From NCBI GenBank assembly GCA_017654935.2, contig CM065703.1, forward strand, positions 38,426,198 to 38,490,197: a DNA stretch of 64,000 nt. The letters are read 5' to 3'. This DNA comes from Phymorhynchus buccinoides. Taxonomy: Eukaryota > Mollusca > Gastropoda > Neogastropoda > Raphitomidae. The notes under the pieces were generated by a model that saw only the letters and a list, made by a program, of their open reading frames with translations, had not been told where the DNA came from and ran no database searches. Numbering within the stretch: the stretch's first letter is position 1; every line of letters begins with the position of its first letter. Below, piece after piece: positions 37,275 through 47,558 of the stretch. A program made the position numbers and the translations under genes.

Positions 37275-39890
37275 TTATAAATAATTTCCATTTGTGTGAA
37301 TGGGTCGCAAATGTTGATTTGAAACAGGTATGTTTAATGGAAGCAGTGATGGACGACAAGAATAAAACCAGTGGTAGACTTACAACCATTCCACCACGTT
37401 GAACTCAGAATCCCTATCCTGACAGTCGTCCCATCTCTGCTGTTCTATATCTGACAGTGCAAAGACAATACAGCTTCCAAGAGGTCATCAAAAGAAACTT
37501 GATCGAGGTTCCAGGAAAAAAGCGAATGACATGTAACAGTTGGAGAGAATATTCCAACCAGGTCAATGGCGCAGGACACAACATAGCTTCCTTGCTGTTA
37601 GTTCTTCACTACTTGACACAGAGTGAGGCACCAGAGGGTTCTAAAAGAAATAAGAATCACCTGAATGTGCTGATAGGACCCAGAGATGCACTGACCCTCA
37701 CCTGCCAGACCAGCACAAGAGCAGCCCAGCAACAGCCTTGGAAGCCCAGGCAATGCTATGCGGTGTAGGCATGCACGGGCATTCCAGTAAGCACAGAAGG
37801 ACAAATTCCTGCTCTCAACTTGGTAACCATTAGATACGACGTAAAGAAGTCTTTGTGAAAGTGCCCCATGGGTGTACCAGCACGCATCCAACAGCCCCAC
37901 CTGTCCGGCGCTAACCAGCGTGTATCTGCAAAATTTCAGAAAATAGATTTCCCACTGAAACTCCTTCCAGTGACCTTGCAGGTCTTCTATAAATATCTTG
38001 TGTTTGCGACCAATGGAAATGTTCAAATTTGTTACATGATCTACACACATTCACTGGAAATCCTACAGTCTTGACTCGCTAACCGTGTAGCTGCCAGTAC
38101 AGAGATTGCAGCTGTCGATCTCCCATTGTTTGACAACTCTGGTGGCATAAGAGTCATGTAGGCGCGAATTATGACATAAGACTTTAGGTGTTATGACAAC
38201 CTTTAATTGTGGTACATGTTTACTCACTTGGTAAAGTAAGGAAGATCGTCAAGTGCATAATATATCAAATATGGGGAATGACATTGTATCACGCATGACA
38301 ACATGGTTTTTGATGCCTCTGTAAAACCACTGAGATTTTGCCCGACACACAGTTAATGGCCAGACAAGTGGCGACTTATATGCCTCAGAAGAGAGTCCCA
38401 GAATACCCGATGATTGCTAGGTCTTTCCCCAATCAGCCACAAAGGGCACAACCAATGCTAACAGTAGGAGAATGTAGCCCCACAGTGGTCAATGGCGCAG
38501 ACACAACCATGGCTTGCTGGCTGTTAGTCTTCACCAACTTGACACGGAGTGGGGCATCAGAGGGTTGTCACAATACTAGTGCTGTTTTTTTCAACGCAGA
38601 ATAGTGTAATTGGTTCATGATTCATGATTAATGAAAGTTCGTTTAACGTGCTGCGGCCTGGAACAGGCACAAATGGGACATTAATAACTATAAAAAGATC
38701 TGGGACGGCATTGATGGTACGTGCAATTAAGGACACACAGTCCCAAAGCTTTTTGTGTTGAAATTAATTCAAGATAGGTTTGGACTCAAGGAGGCTGGTT
38801 TGGCTCAACACAAGGAGTTTACCACTTTTAGATCAAGTTTGGTAGGAATAAGGTCTCTGCCAAATTGAGCCCACCACATACATTTTACGGTCAATACAGT
38901 TGATAATTAGCTTTTTTAAGTTTTATGGGTGATGTTTAAGTTTACCGTGTTTTGTAATACTTTATTTGTTAATGTGATAACCCAATGATGGGTTTTTTTC
39001 CTCATGATTTATTTCGATGGTATTGATTAGGTCAGATAAGAACTTAATTCTCTCAAACGTGCTTAGAATAAAATCAGCAGTTTGAACAATACGGTATATT
39101 GAATATACATCAGGAAAAATAGCATAAACATACTATAAGAAAACTGGTGTCTAAATCCAGAAAAACAATTTTGCTTATGTCAACTGGTACCTGGACTGTG
39201 ACGATCTTCTCATGAAAGCAGTTTGTTATGACGTTAGGATTAAGACATTTCGCACAATCGCTCTTGTGACTCCTTTGGGACGGTTGACAAGCGAGCAGGC
39301 AAACTATTTGGTTGCATCGTGTGAAAGCATTATGCTCTACTTTCCAGGTCTGATTGTTTGTCGTTTATATCCACGTGATAAATTTTTGCTGTCGTTATTA
39401 GTTCAAAATTGGAGGACAAAGTCCAACAAACCTAGAGATCAGCAAAGTAGTTCTTCACATTCTCAGAGGAGGTCGGGTGAACGATTTTTTTTCATAATTC
39501 AAAATCGTTGCTATGCGATGACGAATGATGCGAAGCAAGAATGTTGTTTCGCTGGACTTCCGGCGCTAATACCGTTTGTTGCTTTTTCTTGCTTTCTTTC
39601 TGAAAGGGACAAGTTATTCTTATTCTATCGCGATAATTAAAGGGGGATTATTGTTATCAAGCTTAAGCTAAAACATAAGTGTTTGGTGAGTGCATCTTTC
39701 TAAATGTTATCATCATGCTAGACGGATGATGACATAGTGCAACACTTAATAATTATTCCTGAACACAAATAGGACATGTGCAATGGAAAGTCGAAATCTT
39801 TGTACAAATATGATCAGACAGGTATGACTTCTCTCCAAGGTCTGATAGCAACTCTTCTCTCTCTCACGAAAGTGAAGAATAAGTCTTAAA
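37275..39890 (+). repeat. Duplicated 2-kb unit, second copy
   Basis: Matches 35205-37262 along its length, including TGGGTTTTTTTCCTC..GATTTATTTCGATGG (near 38990 and 36455) and the internal module at about 37560-37645 and 38490-38570. It is about 0.5 kb longer, and the differences are dominated by small indels. The 142-codon frame at 39212-39640 has no family motif and is not called. Confidence 0.75.
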
Positions 39891-41535
39891 ATTCGTTTTA
39901 TTTGATCTTAGCTATATACGTTTTGTGTTTTAAATTATTGGTCGTTCTAAGTCTTTAGTTACCCTTTTACGGTCTCCGCAACACGCTTGTCTTCGTTCGC
40001 AACGGTATCCGGCCTCACGGGAATAGCGGCTCGCCATATGTGAATTGAATCTGTCTACCACGAGCACAAGTAACACTGGGGGTGCGAATTATTTTTCTGT
40101 CACCAGTGCACCTATATGGACCGAAAGACACCTCATTAGTCTCATAGTGTTGCGTACCAACGCTGATCGCTTTGTGACCGACCTGACTCCCTGCGCGTAC
40201 CACATATCACCACGCATAGAAAGTCTAGTTGTGAAACAACACTTCATCGGCCGTTTGTAATTTAAATGTTGGTATTACATCGCTCAGAGACATCAGCCTT
40301 TATTATTACGCGCATCATTTTGTCACTATCTCGTCTACACACTACTGTTAGATACCTCGCCTACTTCTTCATTCTGACGTTCCCCAGTCTATATGTATGG
40401 CCAGAGATGGGTTAAGGCTGAGTATGGTCCGTGCTTTCTTACAGGTTTAACCATTGGTTCCCTTGCTGACTGTGCACAGCACCGGCACAATTCAGATTTT
40501 AGAGGAGCTCAAAGAGGAGAGGCTATTATTTTTGAAGATTTAAATAACAAGGCAAGAACCCGTAGTGTAATTGCGGTCCCATTATATGTCATGAAAGTAT
40601 AGTATGAGAACAAGAATAGCAAAAGGGGAGAATAATGTGGCAGACACGTCTAAAGTAGATGCTGTGACCGGATTTTAGAGGGAAGTTACAACGCACACGA
40701 ACTCCTAGAAAGGTGGCTGCGCGAAACCTATTTTTGACGCGGGAAAGGACCCTCGCCCATACCACTCACCCCATGCAGTTCCCCATGGGCGGAGAGAGGA
40801 CTCGGGAAAGGGACGGGGTGGGTCAGCCTCCCCGTCTACGAGGCGGTCACGAGGCCTCCGACCCACACTGCCGCATTTGTTTACTTTAAATATTCCTGGA
40901 ACAACATCAGCGGCATCAGAGGCGGACAATAATTTTGTGCGCGATGCTAAGGCGCCGGAGCCACATGTATTACGATTGTGACCAATACGATCCTATGTTT
41001 GCAGGATGTCTTTGAGTCATGATTCACGTGGAATAATACTTCCGTCCTTAAACAATAATTCTACTGTTTTCGTTCTACAAATGTACTCATGTGGACCGCA
41101 ATGCACGAATTCCAAAAGGTACAAACGTCTCTCTGGGTGAACAAATTACAGGACAATTCATCAGATTCGTGAGGGGACTGAGAGCAGGTCTAATGAAAAT
41201 TATAATTGTATACGGGTGTGCAACAGATAATGGCGCTAGTCAGTCCTCTCATCAGATCTCATTTAGACAGTATTAAACTTTCACCAGAATCGTACCTCTC
41301 CATCCCAAAATAGATAGTTCAACAATCGGATCGATATTGGGGTATCGATTCGTATTGCAGTGTAGGCTCGGCCCCCTTGTAGGCGCTAACTAGTACCAGA
41401 GTTAGTGTAATATTGTGCTCGACTTAAAGGGGCACCCTGATGGATGGGTTTTTACAAGAAACCCGTCGAGGCAGAGACCACAGAAATGTACCACTCCTTT
41501 ACAACACTCACTGGGTAGGTTCGAGTTGAATGCAG
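39891..41535. other. Non-coding DNA, nothing recognised
   Basis: Mixed-composition sequence with short open frames only. No transposon or gene signature was found. Confidence 0.4.
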
Positions 41536-43250
41536 ATGAGCCTCACCCGAGTTCAACAAGTTTGACTGGCGCCAAGAACTCCCAAGGCTTCTTCAAATTG
41601 CTTGATGAAAACCCTGTTGTTGGCAGCTCAAACTTGTTGGTGGTGAGTATTTGAATTTCATGTTGAAACCTTACTCACGAACAATCGTTTTGACTGCCAA
41701 CAACACCCCAAGTCTCTTCTCAAATTGCGTGATGGAAAATCCCTTGTATGTAGTGGCAGTTCAGACTTCCTGGTGGTGAGCTGAATTCAGTCTGAACTCA
41801 CAACAACAACAACGTTTGACTGCCAACAACCCTCCCAAAACAGCATTTCAAAATACTTGATGAAAACCCTGTTCGTAGGCTGTGTATTATAATTCTACTA
41901 CTATTTGGTACGTGTGCACCGTTGAATTCAGTTCTGAGACTCAACACTCACACCATCACGCTTCTATTGACTTTGAGCCAAACAACACCCAAGCTCCCCG
42001 TATCAGTCAAAAATGCTGATAGGATAAGCATACCCGGGTCTACGTTGGGCAGTCAGACTTTTCGGGGTGGTGTCGAAGTTGAATTTTCAGTTGAATCTGT
42101 CACCACACATCCACCCGTTGGACTGGCCATAAATACACCCAAGCATCTCTCAATATACCGTTGATGAAAAAAACCCTGTTGTTGGCTGTTTAACACCTTC
42201 TTCGTGGTGGTTTGAATTCAGTTGATAATGTTCACTACCATACATCCGTTTGAGACTGCCTCAGGAACAATCTAGCACCAATTACCTCCTCAATATTGCT
42301 GATGAGGTATACGCCAAACCCTGTTGTTGGCTGTTACACTTCTTGGTGGTGAGTTGAATTCAGTTGACCTCACTACCAACACGTTTGAGCTGCCATACAA
42401 CACCCTCAATCCTCCTGCAAAACTGCTGAGGAAAAACACCTGTTGTTGGCGCCTGTTAACCACTTCTTGGTGGTCGACGTTGAATTCAGTTTGAACCACT
42501 CAACCACCCAATACGTTGTGACTTGCCATCACAACACCAAGGCCTCCTCAAATTGCTGATGAAAAACCATGTTGTTTGGCTCGTTTAAACATTTCTTTGC
42601 CGTGGTGCAGTGTTTTGAAATTTCAGTTGAAACCCTCACTACTACACAGGTGTGGACTGCCCAACACAAACACGCCAATCTCCTCAATCTGCCTGATGAC
42701 GGATGAAAACCCTGTTGTGGGCTCGTTTCACATTCTTGGTGCCCCGGTGAGATGAATTCAGCACAGAATTGCGAGCCTACCACCACGTTTGGCTGCCAGC
42801 AACACCCAACTCAGCCTCCTCAAAATTAGCTGATGCACGAAACCCTGTTGTTGGCTAGCGAAACTTCGTTGGTGGTGAGTTGAATTCAGTTGAATCTCAC
42901 CACCATCACGTCTTGACTGCCAATTCGCACACACCAAGCCTCCTCACAATTGCTGATGTGTCCAAACCCTGTTGTTGGTATCTGTTACTCAACTTCTTAG
43001 TGGTGAGTTTGGAATTCAGGTGTTAAACTCACTACCAACACGTTCTGACTGTGGCCGAACAAAACCCAAATCCTGCCATCAACATTGCTGATGAGGATTG
43101 ATGTGATAACCGCCTGTTGTGAGGTGAGCGCGGTTTTTAGAACTGGTCTGTGTGTGGTTGTTAGTTGAATTCAGTTGACCTCACTACCAACACGTTTGAC
43201 TGCCAGCAACACCCAAGCCTCCTCAAATTGCTGATGAAAACCCTGTGAGA
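41536..43250 (+). repeat. Degenerate satellite array, about 12 units of 115-150 bp
   Basis: A unit with the phrases CCCTGTTGTTGGCTGTT, CTTCTTGGTGGTGAGTTGAA, TTCAGTTGA, CTCACTACCAACACGTTTGA, CTGCCAGCAACACCCAAGCC and TCCTCAAATTGCTGATGAAA repeats from about 41536 to 43250. The best-preserved units (near 42318 and 43150) are close to 118 bp. Others are lengthened by scattered single-base insertions, as in uncorrected long reads. No coding function is seen. Confidence 0.85.
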
Positions 43251-44056
43251 GGGTGAAAAATATCCAAAGTAAGTGAACACTTTTTGTTTCTGTGGTAGTG
43301 AAACATTGAGGACTTATGATCTGTGAGAATATATGGATTCACTTGCTGTTGTCCTTTAAGAGGGTCGTTTTGCTCGATTTTCCATAATACCGTTGTTTCT
43401 TTTTACTTTCTTTCTTTCGTGTTTTTCCCTTAGAATAAGGGGGGTGGGGTTACCTACGTATTTATGATAACACTAGATTCGAAGCATGTTTGGAAAGGAG
43501 GGCCCTACAGATGTCAAGACTGTATGGGAACATGTGCCCCCTCAGATGGTAACAATCACCCTCCGAACATGCTGCGTTTGAGTAGATCTAGGCACACTCG
43601 GTTCGTGTTTCTCGCATTTGTTCTCTATCAAGCCACCTGGGTCAATCTCAATGTGTATTTCTTTGCGAGTTCTCGATCGACGTTATGCAAGTTTAATCAG
43701 TTTGTGGCCACTTGTGACCGACCTCTCTTTCTATTTAAAATGTTTGCAAATCGTTTCACTCGCTTCTTCTGTTTCAATCTTCTGACGCCATTGTTGTGTA
43801 CATATCGTATTTTGAATTCCGAGTAGGTTAATGGAGGCCAGCAATCTGCTAATTGTTACGATAGTGCCCCTCCCCTTGTTTGTTTTTTCAAAAATCGTCT
43901 ATAATTATCGCATGAGACCTATAAGGTCTTGTACGACAATTGCACTTTCCCTCTGCACTGCACCTTTGGTAGTATCTGTCACGATGCTGACAATGTAGTG
44001 TGTGAACACTCTTGCGATGCAAAGACGCGAGTGTGATTGCCCTACCCGATCGCCTC
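43251..44056. other. Left flank of the Polinton, no gene called
   Basis: The phrase ATACCGTTGTTTCTTTTTACTT near 43390 recalls text in the 2-kb units (about 36970 and 39570). The 120-codon frame at 43464-43826 has no recognisable motif. The six bases before the element (44051-44056) are CGCCTC. Confidence 0.4.
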
Positions 44057-44626
44057 AGTATCGGTTTCGGTTTTGGCTTCACACCTCTATTTATTAAAAA
44101 ACGGCTAAAATCACGCCTTTTTTCTTATGTTTTTTAATCCCCAAAAAAGGCGTGATTTAAGCCGTTTTCTCGTGTTTTTTTATCCTCGAAAACAGTGCGA
44201 TTTAGTCGTTTTTACTCTCGAAAACAGCGTGATTTAATTGTTTTTTTAATGAAAAAAAAGAAAAAGCAAATTCCTATAAAATCTTTTTTTAACTTTTTTT
44301 TTCTTCATTATGTTAACCAAAGAATGACATACAATGCATTGACTTCTTATGAGATAGCTACCTAGATGCATACAGTTTGTATTAGGTAGCGACCTGAATG
44401 CATACAACTTTATGAGATACCAACCTACATAATATGCGTAATTTTGTATACATAATTAACGGACAGGAGTGTTGAACATGGTAAGGGCAAGACAATAATT
44501 ACTCCTATAGGGTTTCAGTCGCCGAACGGGTAATACCCAATTAGAGGAATTATACTGTTAGTTTTTTGTGGATTTTTGTCCGTCTGTCTGACTATCTTTC
44601 TATTAGCTTTTTTAAAGTTGTTTTTT
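44057..44626 (+). repeat. Polinton left terminal inverted repeat
   Basis: About 570 bases match the reverse complement of 59441-60022, with small differences: CCGAACGGGTAATACCC near 44522 is replaced on the right by an unrelated stretch of similar length. It contains a hairpin at 44097-44166 and two iterated TCGAAAACAG motifs at 44186-44208 and 44218-44240. Confidence 0.9.
44097..44166. repeat. Hairpin at the Polinton left end
   Basis: The arms start AAAACGGCTAAAATCACGCC and end GGCGTGATTTAAGCCGTTTT. They pair over about 26 bases with one mismatch around a loop of about 19 bases. The same structure occurs at 59912-59981 in the right terminal repeat. Such a structure next to a protein-primed terminus could mark the replication or integrase-binding end; that role is inferred. 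Confidence 0.8.
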
Positions 44627-44629
44627 AAG

Positions 44630-44848
44630 AAGTTACTCAAGTTCTTTTAAAGTTCTTTTATAGGTTCTTAAACAAGTTCTTGTTAAGTCAACTTCAAGTT
44701 ATTAATAAGTTCTTTGTAAGTCACATCAAGTATTTATTAAGTTCTAGCACAAAAACTTGTCAAGTTCTTATCAAGTTCTTACTTAAGTTATTGTTAAGAT
44801 TTTATTGAGTTACTTACTTAAGTTTTTATTAAGTTCTAAAACAATAAT
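44630..44848. repeat. Subterminal AAGTTCTT repeats
   Basis: About a dozen imperfect copies of AAGTTCTT or AAGTTATT are spaced 12-25 bases apart between the left terminal repeat and the first gene. They are not mirrored at the right end. Confidence 0.7.
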
Positions 44849-45229
44849 TTATTGCATTAAAAATGGATCGCTCTCAGGTTTTAAGCTTTTTAGTGTTTGG
44901 TTTTCTTGTTTGTTTGTTGCTTTCTCTGATTGTTTTGTTTGTACTTCTACTCGTGTTTTTGGCTTTGGTTGCATGTGTGTTTTATATAATTTATAAGACA
45001 AATAACCAACACCGGCAACCACACCAACAGTAAGCAATGCAACATCGTAGTTCGTACTGTTTTGTTTGTCTTCTTCTTTTTTAACTGGTATTGGGCTTAT
45101 GGTTGATTCATCTTCATTCTGAGACAACAGTTTTTGTTTTGTTTGTTTATTCATTTTTTGTTGTCGATTCCACTCTGACAACCTTTTACCTGCTTCAACT
45201 CGCCCTGGACTCTTCGTCACCTTGATCAC
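44849..45229 (-). CDS. Polinton small basic membrane protein, 126 aa
   Basis: The protein has a basic N-terminus (KSPGRVEAGKRLSEWNRQQK, residues about 6-25), a Lys/Gln-rich linker, one hydrophobic segment (VALLTVGVVAGVGYLSYKLY, residues about 66-85) and a charged tail. It therefore looks like a single-pass membrane protein. Its start overlaps the 3' end of the upstream minus-strand gene by 35 bases in another frame, indicating a compact viral-style operon. The N-terminal motif resembles small proteins I associate with other invertebrate Polintons; the function is unknown. Confidence 0.6.
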   Translation of the reverse strand: MIKVTKSPGRVEAGKRLSEWNRQQKMNKQTKQKLLSQNEDESTISPIPVKKEEDKQNSTNYDVALLTVGVVAGVGYLSYKLYKTHMQPKPKTRVEVQTKQSEKATNKQENQTLKSLKPESDPFLMQ

Positions 45230-45743
45230 TGTCGGACTGGGGCTTGTTTGCTATTCTGTTTGATTCGTTTGATTCTCTGTCACGTTCATTTTTAATAGCA
45301 ATAAAATCTATATGATTAAAAGTAATTAACCCCATGACAACTGGTGATAAAAGCCCGCCAAACCTATAATAAAGATCACAACTAAGAGACTCTAACGATT
45401 TAATTAAAACAGGATCTTGACTTAAATCGTACATTAAATCTTGTTGTGAATCGACGGGAAGAAATTGATTAACTAACTTAGTGTACAAGCTTAACACTGT
45501 TTGACCTAAACTTTTAACCATTTTAGATCCTACTTGTGCTTCGTATCTGTTGTAGTACTTTTCAATGTCAGCAGAAGACATTTGTTGAATCTGTTCTATA
45601 CTAAATTCTGTTCCTAAGTATTGTTTTGTTTTTCCGCACGCAGCCAGAGAATACAACTTTTCCTTTTTATTCATAACACTTGCCGGCACTTCATCAGAAA
45701 TTACTGCTTCCTGCGCATTTAATAGTAGTTCATCACAATTCAT
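45195..45743 (-). CDS. Polinton conserved protein of unknown function, 182 aa
   Basis: The frame begins with MNCDELLLNAQEAV. A hydrophilic helical part follows (LYSLAACGKTKQYLGTEFSI and IQQMSSADIEKYYNRYEAQV), then VGSKMVKSLGQTVLSLYTKL, LSCDLYYRFG and a hydrophobic LLSPVVMGLITF segment (residues about 140-151). The acidic/polar C-terminus overlaps the next gene. It resembles an unnamed family that recurs in Polintons of cnidarians and molluscs, but I know no demonstrated activity. It is transcribed divergently from the 45782-46012 gene across a spacer of under 40 bases. Confidence 0.6.
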   Translation of the reverse strand: MNCDELLLNAQEAVISDEVPASVMNKKEKLYSLAACGKTKQYLGTEFSIEQIQQMSSADIEKYYNRYEAQVGSKMVKSLGQTVLSLYTKLVNQFLPVDSQQDLMYDLSQDPVLIKSLESLSCDLYYRFGGLLSPVVMGLITFNHIDFIAIKNERDRESNESNRIANKPQSDSDQGDEESRAS

Positions 45744-45781
45744 TTTTAGTTGATTTTTATTTTTATTTTATGCAACAAAAA
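45744..45781. promoter_or_regulatory. Candidate divergent promoter
   Basis: A spacer of under 40 bases, almost entirely T and A (TTTTTATTTTTATTTTATG), separates two oppositely transcribed genes. Similar T/A-rich spacers separate the other divergent pairs at 52695-52743 and 57470-57519. Promoter function is inferred from layout only. Confidence 0.4.
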
Positions 45782-46012
45782 ATGAGTGCTGAAAAAACTG
45801 TTGTTAATCTTGTATATCACTCTGCTATAATTGGAGGACTTACTATGGGGTACATGATGCTTGGTAAGAAATTATTGAAAATGAAATCAGCTGACCTTGG
45901 AAAACTTGACCTAGAGGACTCTGCTAAACTAATCGCTGTAATTACTGCTTCAATCGCAACAAAAGACTTTTTAGTTAAGCAAGGAATAATTCCAGAAAAT
46001 ATAAATATGTAA
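45782..46012 (+). CDS. Polinton small membrane protein, 76 aa
   Basis: The longer frame from 45680 runs antisense through the neighbouring gene, so the start is taken as MSAEKTVVNL at 45782; an alternative Met lies four codons earlier at 45770. It has a hydrophobic helix (IIGGLTMGYMMLGKKLL), a middle charged turn and a second mildly hydrophobic stretch (AKLIAVITASIATKDFLVKQ). Six bases separate its stop from the next start. It is likely a virion or membrane-associated component; no family name is recognised. Confidence 0.55.
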   Translation: MSAEKTVVNLVYHSAIIGGLTMGYMMLGKKLLKMKSADLGKLDLEDSAKLIAVITASIATKDFLVKQGIIPENINM

Positions 46013-46018
46013 AATAAA

Positions 46019-46423
46019 ATGGCTTCACTCGTAATGATGATTGGCGGTGCTGTAGTAAACGCACTTGCTTTTTCAGGAAGTAATTACATGTTCAGTAAAC
46101 TAGAAACAAACGAAGAAAGAAAGAGACATAACAAAGCAATGGAACAATTAGCTAAAGCACAAGACGCCTATGAAAAGCAAAGACTCGCTCAGTTAGATTT
46201 TATTAACAACAAATTAAAACTACAAAACCATGCAGCCTACACTTTTAAGAATGTTGACGGCGCCATTAAAGAGTATTATTTAGTGACGGGAGAAAAAATA
46301 GTTCAGTTACCACCACCAAAATTAAGCGACTTCTACCAACCATCTGAAAAACAAATTCAACAGGAAATAGCGTTTATTGTAATCGGTATGACTGCTGTTT
46401 ATTTCATAGCAAAAAACTTATAG
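46019..46423 (+). CDS. Polinton conserved two-helix membrane protein, 134 aa
   Basis: There is an N-terminal hydrophobic segment (MMIGGAVVNALAFSGSNYMF). A long charged helix follows (ERKRHNKAMEQLAKAQDAYE and QRLAQLDFINNKL, probably coiled coil), then a conserved-looking KNVDGAIKEYYLVTGE motif, and a C-terminal hydrophobic segment (IAFIVIGMTAVYFIA). The layout matches a family seen repeatedly in animal Polintons, but its role is unproven. It follows the 76-aa gene by six bases and precedes integrase by seven, so co-transcription is likely. Confidence 0.65.
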   Translation: MASLVMMIGGAVVNALAFSGSNYMFSKLETNEERKRHNKAMEQLAKAQDAYEKQRLAQLDFINNKLKLQNHAAYTFKNVDGAIKEYYLVTGEKIVQLPPPKLSDFYQPSEKQIQQEIAFIVIGMTAVYFIAKNL

Positions 46424-46430
46424 TATCAAA

Positions 46431-47405
46431 ATGAACGACATGTCTAAAATTTATTATTCACCAAAAGGCTATTGGAAAGGGCAAACAGCTAATCAAAAAT
46501 TAAATCAAGCTGCTGGAGTCACTGAACAAACAGCAAAAGAATGGCTATCTAAACAAGCTATTTGGCAAATCTATTTACCAGCGCCTAAGCGAATTAAAAG
46601 ACCGTACTTTGTTAACACAACACCAAATGACACTCATCAAATGGATCTTCTATACCTCCCTCATGATTTAATCAGAAGAAAAAGATTTAAATACGCGCTT
46701 ACAGTCATCGATTTATCTTCAAGATATAAAGATGCTGAACCATTGACTGATAAAAGTGCTACTTCAGTCTCTGTGGCTTTACAAGAAATCTATAGACGCG
46801 GTCCATTAACCTATCCTCGTTTAATTCAAGTTGATGAAGGAAAAGAATTTAAAGGGCAATTCAATCAGCTACTGTTAAACCACAAAGTCGTTACTAAAAG
46901 GGGTATTCCTGGAAACCATAGATCTCAGGCCTTAGTTGAAAACTTTAACAAACAATTGGCAGAAAGACTTTTTTCTTATCAATACCATAGAGAACTCCTT
47001 GATTCAACTAGAAACACTGAATGGGTTAGAAGACTACCCTCCGTTCTGCGTGTCATGAATAACGAAGAATCTAAGGTCATTGGACTCCGACCAGTAAAAG
47101 CAATACAGAAGAAAACAATTGACTTGCCAATTCAACATTCAATTACAAAACAACTAATACCATTTGGAGTAAAAGTTAGGTTTCTTTATGCACCTGGAGA
47201 AGCAGAAGGAGACACCCGTATAAGAGCAACTGATCCAATTTGGAGCATTGATCCGTACGAAATAAAAAGAATAATAGAAATGAATCCTCCTGTGTATTAT
47301 TTAAGAGAAACTGATACGACAAACCATATGGCACGACCTGCTCCAAAAAGAGCATTTGTAAAGGAAGAACTGCAGCTAATCCCACTAGACACAGTTCCAA
47401 TTTAA
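46431..47405 (+). CDS. Polinton retroviral-type integrase
   Basis: A 324-residue protein with an rve-type core: HQMDLLYLP (Asp72), LIQVDEGKEFKG (Asp135) and ALVENFNKQL (Glu170). That is D-D-E with 34 residues between the last two. Support comes from FKYALTVIDLSSRYKDAEPL between the first two and a C-terminal basic tail. The N-terminus has a helical region but no obvious H-H-C-C zinc module. It would cut and join the element ends at 6-bp staggered targets. No frameshift or stop is seen. The start could be Met4 instead of Met1. Confidence 0.88.
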   Translation: MNDMSKIYYSPKGYWKGQTANQKLNQAAGVTEQTAKEWLSKQAIWQIYLPAPKRIKRPYFVNTTPNDTHQMDLLYLPHDLIRRKRFKYALTVIDLSSRYKDAEPLTDKSATSVSVALQEIYRRGPLTYPRLIQVDEGKEFKGQFNQLLLNHKVVTKRGIPGNHRSQALVENFNKQLAERLFSYQYHRELLDSTRNTEWVRRLPSVLRVMNNEESKVIGLRPVKAIQKKTIDLPIQHSITKQLIPFGVKVRFLYAPGEAEGDTRIRATDPIWSIDPYEIKRIIEMNPPVYYLRETDTTNHMARPAPKRAFVKEELQLIPLDTVPI

Positions 47406-47558
47406 AAAGAAATTTAAATAAAGACTTAGAAGAATTATTTCATTTACTTCTTTTTTTGGGGGTGCTTTTTAGTTAAAACCTAAGCCTTTTAGTACATTTT
47501 TAACGAATAATTATTTTTAAATTAATAAAATAATTTGAGTTAGAAAAAGAAACTCAAC

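Noticed and set aside
39212..39640. 142-codon plus-strand frame as a gene
   Set aside because: Lies in the duplicated 2-kb unit, is not preserved in the other copy, and has no family motif.
43464..43826. 120-codon plus-strand frame beside the Polinton
   Set aside because: No motif, no splice or promoter context, and composition not clearly coding.
45680..45769. Upstream start for the small membrane protein
   Set aside because: These codons are antisense of the divergent 182-aa gene; the Met at 45782 (or 45770) fits the compact layout.
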